The notes under the pieces: generated by a model
What the model was told of the DNA's origin: nothing
The model's input: only the letters and a program-made list of their open reading frames with translations
Databases searched by the model: none
NCBI GenBank assembly: GCA_013150955.1
Contig: JAADJD010000045.1
Coordinates: 1 to 21,699 of the forward strand
Direction of reading: 5' to 3'
Length of the DNA: 21,699 bases
DNA from: Calditrichota bacterium
GTDB taxonomy: Bacteria; Calditrichota; Calditrichia; RBG-13-44-9; J042
Program-made: the position numbers and the translations under genes
In this document: positions 1-8,846 of the stretch, piece by piece
How the letters are laid out: each line of letters begins with the position of its first letter
How positions within the stretch are numbered: position 1 is the first letter of the stretch

Positions 1-526
1 CGATCTTCAGATTGAAAAGATTGCGGTGGCGTTCGAAGATGTGCCGTTCGATCGTTTCCTTGCCCTCGGCTAAAATATCCAGACTCCGATAGAGATGATG
101 CAGGGAAATCTCTTCCAGATGGATGTATCGGTCCTGATGGTGGAAGGTGCTCAATTTGCTGCCAGGCTCCAACAAACGGTCAATGATCAGCAAATAAACG
201 GTTTGAAGAAAATCAAATTGGACCTTTTTGCCGCGGATCATCCCGGATAATAATTCATCAAACTGGTAGGCTTTCCAGAGTTTGCGGTATACGATGTCTC
301 CGTAGCAGAACCGGTTGCGTTCCTGCAGATCACGAATACTGGGAATGCTTTCCCCCGATAGGGCATCCAGTCGTTTTCGCAACCGCTGCAGTTGACCGCT
401 TTGCTTCAACACATCAAGTCGACCCAGGTTAGCCACCACCCGTTGGTGGGCTTTGCCGTTTTCCCAGTAGGTTTCGACCAGTTTGAGATATTCGAAGCCT
501 TTTGATTTCACGATTTTAAAGTACAT
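1..526 (-). CDS. IS1634-family transposase, N-terminal part (cut by window edge)
   Basis: The frame is open from an ATG at 524-526 to the left edge and gives 175 residues. It begins MYFKIVKSKGFEYLKLVE, followed by YWENGKAHQRVVANLGRLD, the typical N-terminus of IS1634-family DDE transposases. Further on, DRLLEPGSKLSTF matches the conserved region before the first catalytic Asp of this family. The DDE residues lie beyond the edge, so I cannot tell whether the enzyme is intact. The visible part has no stop or frameshift. The enzyme would catalyse cut-and-paste movement of its own element. It has no functional link with its neighbours. Confidence 0.85.
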   Translation of the reverse strand, partial: MYFKIVKSKGFEYLKLVETYWENGKAHQRVVANLGRLDVLKQSGQLQRLRKRLDALSGESIPSIRDLQERNRFCYGDIVYRKLWKAYQFDELLSGMIRGKKVQFDFLQTVYLLIIDRLLEPGSKLSTFHHQDRYIHLEEISLHHLYRSLDILAEGKETIERHIFERHRNLFNLKI

Positions 527-699
527 GCTGAAATTTAAAGAATTGTCCCCCTTAATGCAAGGGAAATTGTTCATATTATTGCATTATATCACAAAAAGTT
601 GTCCACAGGATTTTGGGCGAGGAAGGAAAGCCTATATTGTTTTTATTGAACTTAAGTGCCCTAAATACCCCAAAAATGCCCTTCAAGTGTCAAACTTGA
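1..699 (-). mobile_element. IS1634-family insertion sequence, upstream end only
   Basis: The element contains the partial transposase at 1-526 and about 170 bp of upstream DNA. It runs off the left edge, so only one terminus is visible. I place the outer end near 699 because the next bases (from about 700) match the start of a repeat module that recurs at about 1110, 1368 and 1500, where it is preceded by different sequence. Next to this end is a short inverted repeat (TCAAGT at 683-688, ACTTGA at 694-699), which may be part of the terminal inverted repeat. The other end is outside the window, so neither the inverted repeat nor the target duplication can be confirmed. Nothing else was recognised in 527-699. 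Confidence 0.6.
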
Positions 700-1737
700 G
701 AAATAAATCCCGCCACGGAGGATAACGACTCAGAAAGTTGCGAGCTCATAAATGTCCCTTCCTGCGGGACATAACGACTCTGGAGAGTCGTGCTACAGCC
801 GGCTACTCATTAACACCGGCTTTCAAACCGGTGAATTAGGGGCAACCGCACACCTCATTAACCGCTTTAGCGATTTATCCGCGTAGCGAACTCACCCCCA
901 CCCCTCCTCTCTTTTCCAAAGAGAGGAAGCTTTTTGTAACCCGACTCTCCAGAGTCGGTGCGAGCGACAGCGAGCTGAAAAGTTCCTACTGAACCTGGAA
1001 AGTTGGGCAATATCAGCAAGCGCAGGCGGAAAGTCTGCACCTACCCCGGAAAAAGAACGGCTCAAACCCGGTAGTCGCAGCCTCTATACCTGCGGAATGT
1101 TCCGGAAAGAAATAAATCCCCGCAAAGCGGAGTTAACGACTCAAAGAGTTGCGAGCTCATAAATGTCCCGCCCTGCGGGACATAACGACTCTGGAGAGTC
1201 GTGCTACAGCGATGTCGGTGCGAGCGACAGCGAGCTGGAAACTCTCTACTGAATCTGAAAAGTGGGGCAATATCAGCAGGCACAGGCGGAAAGCCTGCGC
1301 CTACCCCGGAAAGAACGGCTCAAACCCGGTAGTCGCAGGCTTTATGCCTGCGGAAGGTTTCGGAAAAAAATAAATCCCCGCAAAGCGGGGATAACGACTC
1401 TGGAGAGTCGTGCTACAGCGATGTGGGTGCGAGCGCAGCGAGCTGAAACTCCCAAACCCGGTAGCCGCGGGCTTTATGCCTGCGGAACTTTTTGGAAAGA
1501 AATAAATCCCCGCAAAGCGGAGTTTTAACGACTCGGAGAGTTGCGAACTCATAAATGTCCCGCCCTGCGGGATATAACGACTCAGAGAGTCGTGCTACAT
1601 TCGGGTGTGAGGGTATTGTAACCCGACTCTCCAGAGTCGGTGCGAGCGACAGCGAGCTCATGAATGTCCCGCCCTGCGGGACATAACGACTCTGGAGAGT
1701 CGTGCTACAGCGATGTGGGTGCGAGCGACAAACAAAA
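700..1737. repeat. Mosaic array of REP-like hairpin modules
   Basis: About 1 kb without a credible gene, made of shuffled short modules. Module A contains CCCCGCAAAGCGGGG-type hairpins after AAATAAAT (near 700, 1110, 1368, 1500). Module B has GTCCCGCCCTGCGGGAC followed by ACGACTCTGGAGAGTCGT (near 753, 1163, 1557, 1665; the second half alone near 1396). Module C has CCGACTCTCCAGAGTCGG followed by TGCGAGCGACAGCGAGCT (near 942, 1622; its second half also near 1214). Modules D and E carry GCAGGCTTTATGCCTGC-type hairpins (near 1024-1100, 1282-1350, 1456-1490). Other hairpins include ACCGGCTTTCAAACCGGT near 815 and CTCTCTTT/AAAGAGAG near 910. The pattern resembles bacterial interspersed mosaic elements mobilised by REP-associated tyrosine transposases, but no such transposase is in the window. 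Short open frames here are repeat artefacts. Confidence 0.75.
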
Positions 1738-1763
1738 GCGGCGGGGACTTCTCTCCCGCCGCC
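1728..1763 (-). terminator. Intrinsic terminator of the M24 peptidase gene
   Basis: GCGGCGGGG (1738-1746) pairs over eight bases with CCCGCCGC (1755-1762) around a short loop. Read on the minus strand, it starts about 30 bp after the peptidase stop codon and is followed by TTTTGTTTGT. This is a GC-rich stem plus T-rich tail, the form of a rho-independent terminator. The other side also has a T-rich run, so it may work in both directions. Confidence 0.7.
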
Positions 1764-1793
1764 TTTGTTTTCCCGAAACCTGTGGGTCAATTC

Positions 1794-2975
1794 TCAGGTA
1801 ATACAAATCAGCTCTTCCTGCTGATCGCCGTGAATTTCCACTTTTCCATCCAGGGTAATAAATACGTTAATCTCCGAACGCACGGCCATCTCGCCTTCAA
1901 TATAAATACCGGGTTCAATGGAAAAACAAATGCCGGGGATCAGCTTGCGTTCATCCTTGGTTTCCAGATTATCCATGTTTACCCCATTTCCGTGTACCTC
2001 CACCCCAATGGAATGTCCGGTGCGGTGAATGAAATAAGGGCCATATCCCGCCCGTTCAATGACCTCCCGCGCGGCCCTGTCCACCTCCCAGCCGTAAACG
2101 GGTTCCTGCCGCTGGAATCGTTCGATCACCAGATCGCGGGCCGCATTGCGGGCCTGCTTGACCACCTCAAATATTTCCACGTACTTTGCCGGGGGATTTT
2201 CCCCGACATACCCACACCAGGTAATGTCGTAATAAATGGTTTCCGGTTCATTCACCCGCGCCCACAAATCGATCAAAACGGTGTCTCCCGGACGAATCAC
2301 CCGCGCATTCTGAGGCGTGGGCTCAAAGTGGGGATCGGCCGGATGATCATTCACCCCCACGATGGGACTGTGCCCATCATTGGTCAATCCTTCCTCCGAA
2401 AACCGACGTTCAATGAACTGCTGAATATCGTACTCGGTCATGGGCTTGTTGTGGCGGATGGACATTCCAATCCGTTCGAAGGCCTCATCCTTAATCATCT
2501 GCACCAGCTTGCTGGCCTTCACATGGCTCTGGTAACCCTTCTCATCGATCACCGCCTCAAATTTCTGAATCAAATCGGCCGCACAAATGGGCTCGTACCC
2601 CAGGGAGCGAATAATCTCAACCGTTCCCGCATCCACCAGGGAAACGTAAGGGATGTTGTTCATGGGGGAATAATGCATGGCAATTTTCCGGGCATCTCCC
2701 AGCATCTGCTTCAATCCCTCGTGCATTTGCTGCCAGGAAAGGTAAATCAGCCGCTGCCCCGGAAGTGCATCCAGGCTGGTTCGCTCCACCGAACTGACCA
2801 GTTTTACCGGCTCTCCCCGCGCGGGGATGTAGTAAAACCAGCGCCGCGAACGAAATCGAGTAATGTCCAGTCCCAGAATGCGATAGGCAATGGCATCCCG
2901 ATTGTGAAAATCACAAAACAACCAGCCATCCAGCTGATGGGCTTGCAGGGCGTTTTGAATTGCCTGTAAATCCAT
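1794..2975 (-). CDS. M24-family metallopeptidase (Xaa-Pro aminopeptidase/prolidase-like)
   Basis: A 393-residue cytoplasmic metallopeptidase with the pita-bread fold of family M24, expected to cleave Xaa-Pro or related bonds in short peptides using two metal ions. The N-terminal domain (about 1-150) is creatinase/prolidase-like and the catalytic domain is about 155-385. All five metal ligands can be placed: D236 (LIDLW), D250 (YYDITW), H321 (RTGHSIG), E354 (SIEPGIY) and E368 (VRSEIN). H328 of VEVHG is also conserved. The ATG at 2973-2975 is preceded by GGAGG with a 7-nt spacer. An upstream in-frame TTG at 2994-2996 overlaps that site and is unlikely. It is a single gene with its own terminator; the porU gene upstream ends 212 bp away. 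The exact substrate cannot be read from sequence, and other M24B branches are possible. No signal peptide. Confidence 0.88.
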   Translation of the reverse strand: MDLQAIQNALQAHQLDGWLFCDFHNRDAIAYRILGLDITRFRSRRWFYYIPARGEPVKLVSSVERTSLDALPGQRLIYLSWQQMHEGLKQMLGDARKIAMHYSPMNNIPYVSLVDAGTVEIIRSLGYEPICAADLIQKFEAVIDEKGYQSHVKASKLVQMIKDEAFERIGMSIRHNKPMTEYDIQQFIERRFSEEGLTNDGHSPIVGVNDHPADPHFEPTPQNARVIRPGDTVLIDLWARVNEPETIYYDITWCGYVGENPPAKYVEIFEVVKQARNAARDLVIERFQRQEPVYGWEVDRAAREVIERAGYGPYFIHRTGHSIGVEVHGNGVNMDNLETKDERKLIPGICFSIEPGIYIEGEMAVRSEINVFITLDGKVEIHGDQQEELICIT

Positions 2976-3187
2976 GTTTTGGCCTCCAATTTTCAATATC
3001 TGTGTTTTTAACGGTCACCCGGTTCATTACCGGATGATTCTCCTGATACCCACACAATTCCAGGCATTCGGTGATATGACCCCTGTTTGAACTTTGTTTG
3101 AGATTGGAGTTTAACCGTTTTCCCGATTTTTTCCAAAAAGAATCTAAATTCCCGGATCGAATCGCTTTTTAGCGAAGGGTAACCAAA

Positions 3188-6100
3188 TTACCGAACGATG
3201 GCCAGTTTTTCGATTTTCTCCAGGCGATTGTCCCCATCGTCAACGATGATCTTGTACAGATACACCCCGTTGGCCAGCACATCGCCCACTTCATCTCGAC
3301 CATCCCAGTAAATTTTATTGAATCCCGGATAGGCCACGTCGGTAATTTCACGGATCAGGCGCCCGGTAATGGTGTAGATTTTAATGGTCACCTCGGCGCT
3401 TCCATTGGGAGACTGAAATTGAAAGGTGAAATAAGTGTCCTCCTGAAACGGATTGGGGTAATTGGCCACCTGATCCAGAATCATCTCGGTGGATCGCGTG
3501 GTGCGGAAGGTAATTTCTTTTTCCGAATAGTTGTTGAGATTATCCCACGCCGAAATCTTCATCCGATGAACACCTTCCGGCAATGGGGGAAGCGTATATT
3601 CCAGCTTGCCGGATTGGTAACTATCCTTATCGTAAACAAAAAACGAGGTCACGTCCTTTTTGATGCGATCGTCAATGGTCAATTCGATGCGGTGCCCCAC
3701 CTCCTGCGTTAAGTTGATGCCGTTTTCGTCGTACAACCGAATGATGACCCGCGGTTGACTGCTGACGTAGTCCCCATCGAAAAAGTTGGGTTGATCGGCA
3801 AAGGAGAATTCAATTTCCGGCCCTTCCCGATCCACCACATTGCTTTCGGTACCATGAAACATTAATCGATACGCGCTTCCCACCGCATCGCCGGATGTTT
3901 CGCTCCAGGCATACACATACAATCGCCCGGTGGGAGATGGCTTATACTTGATGGATTTGGGTACAATGAAATTCGCCGTCAGCTCCCCATTCACCACACT
4001 CATTCGCCCCTTAAATACCGTTCCACCCTGGTAAGTATACACAATGTCCTGCCAGGCCAGATCCACCACGTTCGTATCCTCCGCATCAAACACCCACATG
4101 ACCGCATCGCCATTGAAATCGGTCATCGGTTGGCCCTGCGTATCAATCACCCGTCCGGTAACGGTCACCTTGCTCAAGGCCTTCAGGGTGTCTGGAGAAA
4201 TGCTGGTGATTTGAATGCGAAAATCGGGATCGGCCAGTCGCAGGGTGGGATCGCCAAAATAGCGGAACTTCTGATCATTTTCCCCACCGCCCAGCGACCG
4301 CACCAGGGCATCGCCCACAATCTCCGAATGACGATTCTTCCCCGGCACGGTGAACAGATTGTTGTAGAAATCGGACGCCAGCCGGGCATTGGACGAGGAA
4401 TACACCGGACGGGACGAGGCCAGCACCCCAATGCCGCCCTTCATGGGCAGCCAGATCATTTCCTCCGCCATGGAGCTCTCTTTGGGATCGTCATACTTGC
4501 CCCAGTCACAGGTGGCTGCCACAAAAAAGGGCAATCGATCCTCGTTCTGAAACTTTGGCAAATCCCGGCTCTGTACCAGCACCTGCTCGTGTGCCCAGGT
4601 CGCCGGATCCCCATGCCCGATGTAATTAATAATCAGGGTGCCCTGATTAATCTGATTCATCAAATCTTCATTGGCGCCCGGTTTGATGCGCCCCAGTCCT
4701 CCCGGTTCGGTCTCATAATCGGTCAGGTAAATTTTCCGGACAATGAACTTCTTCAGCGGCTCCACGTAGCGCTTGATCAAATTTTCCGTCTGGGCCAGAT
4801 GCTCCCATTCATTGGTGTAGGTTCCAATCTCATCGTCTGCCACAAAGGTCATGATCGTCTGCCAGCCATTGGCCTCGGGATCAAGCAAGTAGGATTTGAC
4901 GTAGCGGATCTGTTTTTCCAGAAAAATCTCAATTTCCTGAACATTGTTTACCGGGATGCGCCCGATGGGCAGCCAGGGGTCAATGTTGCGCATGTTGCGA
5001 CCGTTCCAGCCAAAGGCCACGTAAAAATGATCGGTTTCCCGGCTGGATACCTCATCGCTGCCACTGATTTGAAACGTGGGAACGTGGTTGTTTTCCACCG
5101 ACACTTCGATGCCTTTATAGTCGTAACTGCCGTCGCCCATCAGCATGACGTACTCCGGAGGAAGGCTCCAGTTGTAATAGGCCCACATCAGGAAATCCCG
5201 AATGGCGGTGACATCGGGTACCCCACTGGAAAATTCCCGATAAATGTCCTCCAGAATGACCCGTTCCGTTTCCACCGGATAAATGGGATGGGTTTCCCGA
5301 TAGGTTTCAAAGGCTTCGGTGGCCTCGTAAAATTTTTCCGGCACAATGACAATCAGACGTCCCCGGCGCGAAGGATCCCGCAAATTGGGGCGATTGGGAA
5401 TCCGTTCCAGGGTGGTCACATCTTGAATGACCGAAGGATTGAACACATAATATTCCCTTGCCTCTCCGCTACCGGCACTATCCTGAAAGGTGACCGAGGT
5501 ACTATTCTGCAGGGGCACAATTTCCCGCACATTAGCAAAATCGGTTACATCCCACACCCGGTTTCCCCCTCCGGAAAAACCGCTGATGGTGTAGGAGCGA
5601 TATTGCCCGTCAAAAATATCATTCAACTTCAGGAAATTATTTTCCGCCACCAGCGCCCGTCGCACCTGAACAATGAAGTAATCCATCAGCACGCGACACC
5701 CTTCCAGATTTCCCCGGTGCAGAATGGTCAGCGTGTTCTTGCCCGGTTTGAACGGCGACAGGGTGGCGCGATTCTCCGTCGTTACCCGCGATTGAGTGCG
5801 GTAAATGGTAATGTTGTCAATAATCTTGGTGCCGTTGATGACGATGTCCAGCGTATCGCTGTACGGATCGTTATCCCCGTAACGGAAACCCGACTCCCCC
5901 ATGAAGCGAATGGAGAATTTCACCGGTTCATTCAGAAGATTTTGAGGCAGTTGAAAATCCACCGACTTTTGATCCGACAATCCCGCCAATCGTACCCAGA
6001 ACCAATCCAGTCCGGTCGAAATGATGATGTACCGGTCTTCCTCAAAACGGTACCGATCCACAAACTGCTGCACCTTTACAGCTCCCGGTTTATTGGGGGA

Positions 6101-7180
6101 ATTTTCTATCGGTATCCGCTTCCCGATGTTCTGATTATAGGTCAGCAAATAAAAATTGGTGGTGGCATAAGGATGGTGATAGCTTTTCCAGGTGTAATTT
6201 CGGGGATTATATTTCCATCCATCCACGCCTCTACCGTAAAACAGGATCACATCCTCCTCATCCATGATGCCGTTGCCGTTATTGTCCACCACCTGAATAG
6301 CAATCTCGTTCAGGTCATCGGGACGGGGTTCGTACACACTGTAAGGTAAGGGGGCGCCGCCATAATTAAACATTTGAATGGTAGCCGTCTGAATCTGGCT
6401 AATCTCCACACCCCGCGATTTTAAAAATTCCCCCGTAATGCGATAGATTCCTTCTTCAGTAACCGGAATTTTGAACCAATCGCCGGTGGAAAAATCGTAG
6501 CTAACGGTGGTTTTGCGCAGGGCCGGGCCGGGTGCCACCGCCCATTGTCGGGCCTGTCGGAAATTGACCACCTTGTGCTCCAGCAGTTCCGTTTCTGCGG
6601 GACGAAACCGCACCGGCACCCGCAGCAGGGGCGATTTTTCCTCGCGCTGAATGTCCAGCACAATGCGCAGGCGCTTCAGCAACCGCAGGCGATCGTCGGC
6701 AGGGATGTACTGCACCGGAAAAACGGTTAATTGCACCACCGGGAGTTTTCGATAAATATAAGGTTCGCTAATTTCCACCACGCGTTCGGGATAGGGAACG
6801 GGCATCCGGTAGATCGAATCGTTGGGCTGGGCAACCACTTCTTCGCGGATTCCTGAGAAATCCACCACCGGATACACCCGCACATTGCGCTTTTCTTCCT
6901 CCGCCAGCACCAACACCCGCACCTGAACGCGGCTTCCCGGTGGAATGGCAACCTTGTGGGTGAAGTAAGGGAGTTGCGGATGACCGCCACGGGCGATTAA
7001 GCGGGCCTGAGGCACGTCCAATCTATAGTAATTCTGGCCATTCCATTCCACGGCCTGCAATCGCACTTCGGGTAATTCAAACTCCAGTATAATTTGCCGC
7101 TCAGAATGTTGAATGACCTTGATGTTGGCTTGCAGGAAAGAGACACACACGGTGAGCAGTAAAACCAACCCGATACGCAT
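3188..7180 (-). CDS. porU: PorU-like type IX secretion sortase (C25 gingipain-fold cysteine peptidase)
   Basis: A 1330-residue exported protein. The signal peptide (about 1-18) is hydrophobic and ends near LQA. The long N-terminal part is beta-rich and contains a calcium-type loop D299-N-N-G-N-G-I-M-D-E-E-D310. The C25 caspase-like domain spans about 600-945, with catalytic His856 in YIGHGDPATWAHE and Cys891 in AATCDWGKYDDP. The TC-x-(W/F)-G-(K/R)-x-D-D-P stretch is typical of PorU. Beta-sandwich regions follow (about 985-1225). The C-terminal FlgD/type A sorting-like domain (about 1236-1330) has YPNPF and NGVYLYK. In Bacteroidota, PorU sits at the outer membrane, removes the C-terminal signal of type IX cargo and attaches the cargo to A-LPS. 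No other por gene lies nearby. An alternative is a secreted C25 peptidase that is itself cargo; the length and Cys motif favour PorU. The ATG at 7180 has only a weak ribosome-binding site (TTGGGG). Confidence 0.82.
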   Translation of the reverse strand: MRIGLVLLLTVCVSFLQANIKVIQHSERQIILEFELPEVRLQAVEWNGQNYYRLDVPQARLIARGGHPQLPYFTHKVAIPPGSRVQVRVLVLAEEEKRNVRVYPVVDFSGIREEVVAQPNDSIYRMPVPYPERVVEISEPYIYRKLPVVQLTVFPVQYIPADDRLRLLKRLRIVLDIQREEKSPLLRVPVRFRPAETELLEHKVVNFRQARQWAVAPGPALRKTTVSYDFSTGDWFKIPVTEEGIYRITGEFLKSRGVEISQIQTATIQMFNYGGAPLPYSVYEPRPDDLNEIAIQVVDNNGNGIMDEEDVILFYGRGVDGWKYNPRNYTWKSYHHPYATTNFYLLTYNQNIGKRIPIENSPNKPGAVKVQQFVDRYRFEEDRYIIISTGLDWFWVRLAGLSDQKSVDFQLPQNLLNEPVKFSIRFMGESGFRYGDNDPYSDTLDIVINGTKIIDNITIYRTQSRVTTENRATLSPFKPGKNTLTILHRGNLEGCRVLMDYFIVQVRRALVAENNFLKLNDIFDGQYRSYTISGFSGGGNRVWDVTDFANVREIVPLQNSTSVTFQDSAGSGEAREYYVFNPSVIQDVTTLERIPNRPNLRDPSRRGRLIVIVPEKFYEATEAFETYRETHPIYPVETERVILEDIYREFSSGVPDVTAIRDFLMWAYYNWSLPPEYVMLMGDGSYDYKGIEVSVENNHVPTFQISGSDEVSSRETDHFYVAFGWNGRNMRNIDPWLPIGRIPVNNVQEIEIFLEKQIRYVKSYLLDPEANGWQTIMTFVADDEIGTYTNEWEHLAQTENLIKRYVEPLKKFIVRKIYLTDYETEPGGLGRIKPGANEDLMNQINQGTLIINYIGHGDPATWAHEQVLVQSRDLPKFQNEDRLPFFVAATCDWGKYDDPKESSMAEEMIWLPMKGGIGVLASSRPVYSSSNARLASDFYNNLFTVPGKNRHSEIVGDALVRSLGGGENDQKFRYFGDPTLRLADPDFRIQITSISPDTLKALSKVTVTGRVIDTQGQPMTDFNGDAVMWVFDAEDTNVVDLAWQDIVYTYQGGTVFKGRMSVVNGELTANFIVPKSIKYKPSPTGRLYVYAWSETSGDAVGSAYRLMFHGTESNVVDREGPEIEFSFADQPNFFDGDYVSSQPRVIIRLYDENGINLTQEVGHRIELTIDDRIKKDVTSFFVYDKDSYQSGKLEYTLPPLPEGVHRMKISAWDNLNNYSEKEITFRTTRSTEMILDQVANYPNPFQEDTYFTFQFQSPNGSAEVTIKIYTITGRLIREITDVAYPGFNKIYWDGRDEVGDVLANGVYLYKIIVDDGDNRLEKIEKLAIVR

Positions 7181-7207
7181 AGAAACCCCAATGTTTCGTT
7201 TTAACTC

Positions 7208-7213
7208 ATTATA
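7208..7213 (-). promoter_or_regulatory. Candidate -10 box for porU
   Basis: The minus strand reads TATAAT here, about 28 bp before the porU ATG, which would leave a leader of about 20 nt. No convincing -35 box is present at 17 bp; TGAACT at 18 bp is the nearest match. The call rests only on the -10 match and its position. Confidence 0.3.
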
Positions 7214-7320
7214 ATGTTTCGCACCCTCAAAAGTTCACGATGAAATATAGAAATTTTTTCCGGGAATGGTAGCATAAATTCGTTCAAATTGGGAGAGGTT
7301 TCCCCAAAAAGGAGGACAAA

Positions 7321-7754
7321 CCCAAATGATGCCTTAAACCGCGAATGACACGGTTAACCCCAGATTGTGCATTGGCCTACGAATTACACGAATGAACTCA
7401 AATCAGACTAACCCGTTGTGCTAATTCAGGATAAAGCAGGTATTTAGAAAAACCGTTAAAACGGTTAAGAATCAATCTGTTACATTATCCATTTCTCCTG
7501 GCTGAAGCCAGGAGTTAATAGAAATTTTCATTCATGAACACCCAGATTTATCTGGGTGGACAATTCTTATAGTCACAATAAATTATGAAACCGTTTTAAC
7601 GGTTTAGGTTGTCTAATTCGCACAACGGGTAAGACTAATAAAATACATTGGATCGTGTCTGGATGAAAATGTGTTCCAGGATTTATTCGCGATTTTGTTG
7701 ATTTTTTTCGAATTCATTCGCGGCATTCGTGGTTTAACGCTTTATTTGGGTTTA
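7321..7754. repeat. R1 repeat cluster 1, interrupted by an R2 element
   Basis: R1 DNA occupies 7321-7410 and 7631-7754 and is split by the R2 copy at 7411-7630. The left part begins CCCAAATGATGCCTTAAA, then restarts at 7355 with CCCAGATTGTGCATTGG and CACGAATGA. The right part carries the R1 core (TACATTGGAT, GGATGAAAATGTG, ATTCGCGATTTTGTTGAT) and ends GTGGTTTAACGCTTTATTTG, whose last bases include the stop codon of the kinase gene at 7752-7754. Between porU and this cluster (7214-7320) I see nothing but AT-rich DNA. Confidence 0.75.
7411..7630. repeat. R2 element, copy 1 (220 bp, four hairpins, flanking direct repeats)
   Basis: The ends are ACCCGTTGTGC (7411-7421) and GCACAACGGGT (7620-7630), which are inverted repeats. 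Four internal hairpins are visible: AACCGTTAAAACGGTT (7451-7466), CTCCTGGC-TGAA-GCCAGGAG (7495-7514), CACCCAGAT-TT-ATCTGGGTG (7539-7558) and AAACCGTTTTAACGGTTT (7588-7605). AGACTA occurs at both borders (7405-7410 and 7632-7637), like a target-site duplication. A second copy lies at 16817-17037. There is no coding potential, so this is a non-autonomous palindromic element. Confidence 0.75.
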
Positions 7755-8846
7755 TTGAGAGCGGGTGATTTCGGTTCCCACGGGCAATTCCACCCGAAAG
7801 ACGGTGCCCTGCCCCTGCCGGGATTCAAAGGAGAGGCGTCCCTGGTGATTCCGCACAATCTTCTGGCAGATGTTCAGTCCCAATCCCCACCCATCTTTCC
7901 GCGTGGTAAAAAAGGGATTAAAAATCTTTTTCTGAATATCCACCGGAATGCCCTCTCCGGAGTCGATAATTTCCATGGATGCCACATCCTTTTCGGCGTG
8001 CACCCGGATGATGATGTGCCCTCCATCAGGCATGGCCCGCTTGGCATTCAGTAACAAATTGATTAACAACTGTTGCAACTGGCTTTTGTTGGCGTAAATC
8101 CGGGGAACATCCGGTGCCAGCTGCAGCTGTACCTGAATGCCGTTCTGCCGTAGACGGGCGGCAATAAAACGCAGCGTTTCCTGAACCACTTCGGTTAAAG
8201 AAACCGGTTGTTTTTCCATGGGATCCTGTCGGGAAAATTTCAAAATGCTGGCGGCAAAATGGGAAATATTCTCCACCTGATTGCGCAAAAATTCCAGGTG
8301 CTCTTCCACGGCGGGATCGTGATTCTTGACCAGGGCCAGCTCAATGTGTCCCATCAAAATGCTCATAAAATTGTTCAATTCGTGGGCAATGCCCGCCGCC
8401 ATCTCTCCCAGTGCCAGTAACTTGGCCTGCTGCAATACACTCATCTCTTTGTCGTGACTGTGGGTTAAATCCTCCAGAATGAACATAAATAAAAGCCCCT
8501 CCTCTCCCGGCATCGGCAGAATGTGAATGCGGTAAAATCTTTCCTGCTGATCCGGAAGCACCAGACGGTAGCGGGAAATCTGCATAATTTGAGGATTTTC
8601 GCCAAATACCTCTTTTAAAAATTGAATGCGTTGAACAATATTTTCATCCTCCACCAGCTGGCGGGGGAGCAATTCTTCGATGGACACCTTCTCGGCCTTC
8701 TCCACCGTTCCTCCAAATAGCTCAAAATAACGTTGATTGCCATAATAAAAATTCCGATACTCATCGATGACCAGAATGGCAAAGGGCATCATATCCAGAA
8801 TCATCTTAAATTCTTCCTCTCCGGGTTTGGAATGGATCGAGGTCAT
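7752..8846 (-). CDS. PAS-domain sensor histidine kinase
   Basis: A 364-residue soluble sensor kinase. The PAS domain (about 11-128) begins KMILDMMPFAILVIDEY and probably binds the signal or cofactor. The HisKA dimerisation domain (about 137-205) has phospho-acceptor H155 in GEMAAGIAHELNN, close to the NtrB/HPK4-type H-box. The HATPase domain (about 215-355) has an intact N-box (N263, N267), a G1 box DSGEGIP (D295), an F-box FFTT and a G2 box WGLGL. No membrane segment or signal peptide is present, so the signal is probably internal. The ATG is preceded by GGGAG with a 6-nt spacer. No response regulator is adjacent, so the partner is unknown. The stop codon coincides with the end of an R1 repeat, and the kinase domain looks complete. 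Confidence 0.9.
   Translation of the reverse strand: MTSIHSKPGEEEFKMILDMMPFAILVIDEYRNFYYGNQRYFELFGGTVEKAEKVSIEELLPRQLVEDENIVQRIQFLKEVFGENPQIMQISRYRLVLPDQQERFYRIHILPMPGEEGLLFMFILEDLTHSHDKEMSVLQQAKLLALGEMAAGIAHELNNFMSILMGHIELALVKNHDPAVEEHLEFLRNQVENISHFAASILKFSRQDPMEKQPVSLTEVVQETLRFIAARLRQNGIQVQLQLAPDVPRIYANKSQLQQLLINLLLNAKRAMPDGGHIIIRVHAEKDVASMEIIDSGEGIPVDIQKKIFNPFFTTRKDGWGLGLNICQKIVRNHQGRLSFESRQGQGTVFRVELPVGTEITRSQ

Noticed and set aside
599-607. TTGTCCACA resembling a DnaA box
   Set aside because: It is a single copy inside the IS upstream region, with no cluster or dnaA/dnaN neighbours.
700-1790. Several overlapping short open frames on both strands
   Set aside because: They repeat the same peptides because they are translations of REP-like modules; none has a ribosome-binding site.
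1713-2969. Plus-strand open frame (418 codons) opposite the M24 peptidase
   Set aside because: It is antisense to an intact enzyme gene with all metal ligands, and its start lies in repeat DNA.
4130-6349. Long plus-strand open frame (739 codons) inside porU
   Set aside because: It is antisense to a well-supported gene, has no family motifs or ribosome-binding site, and its composition mirrors the porU codons.
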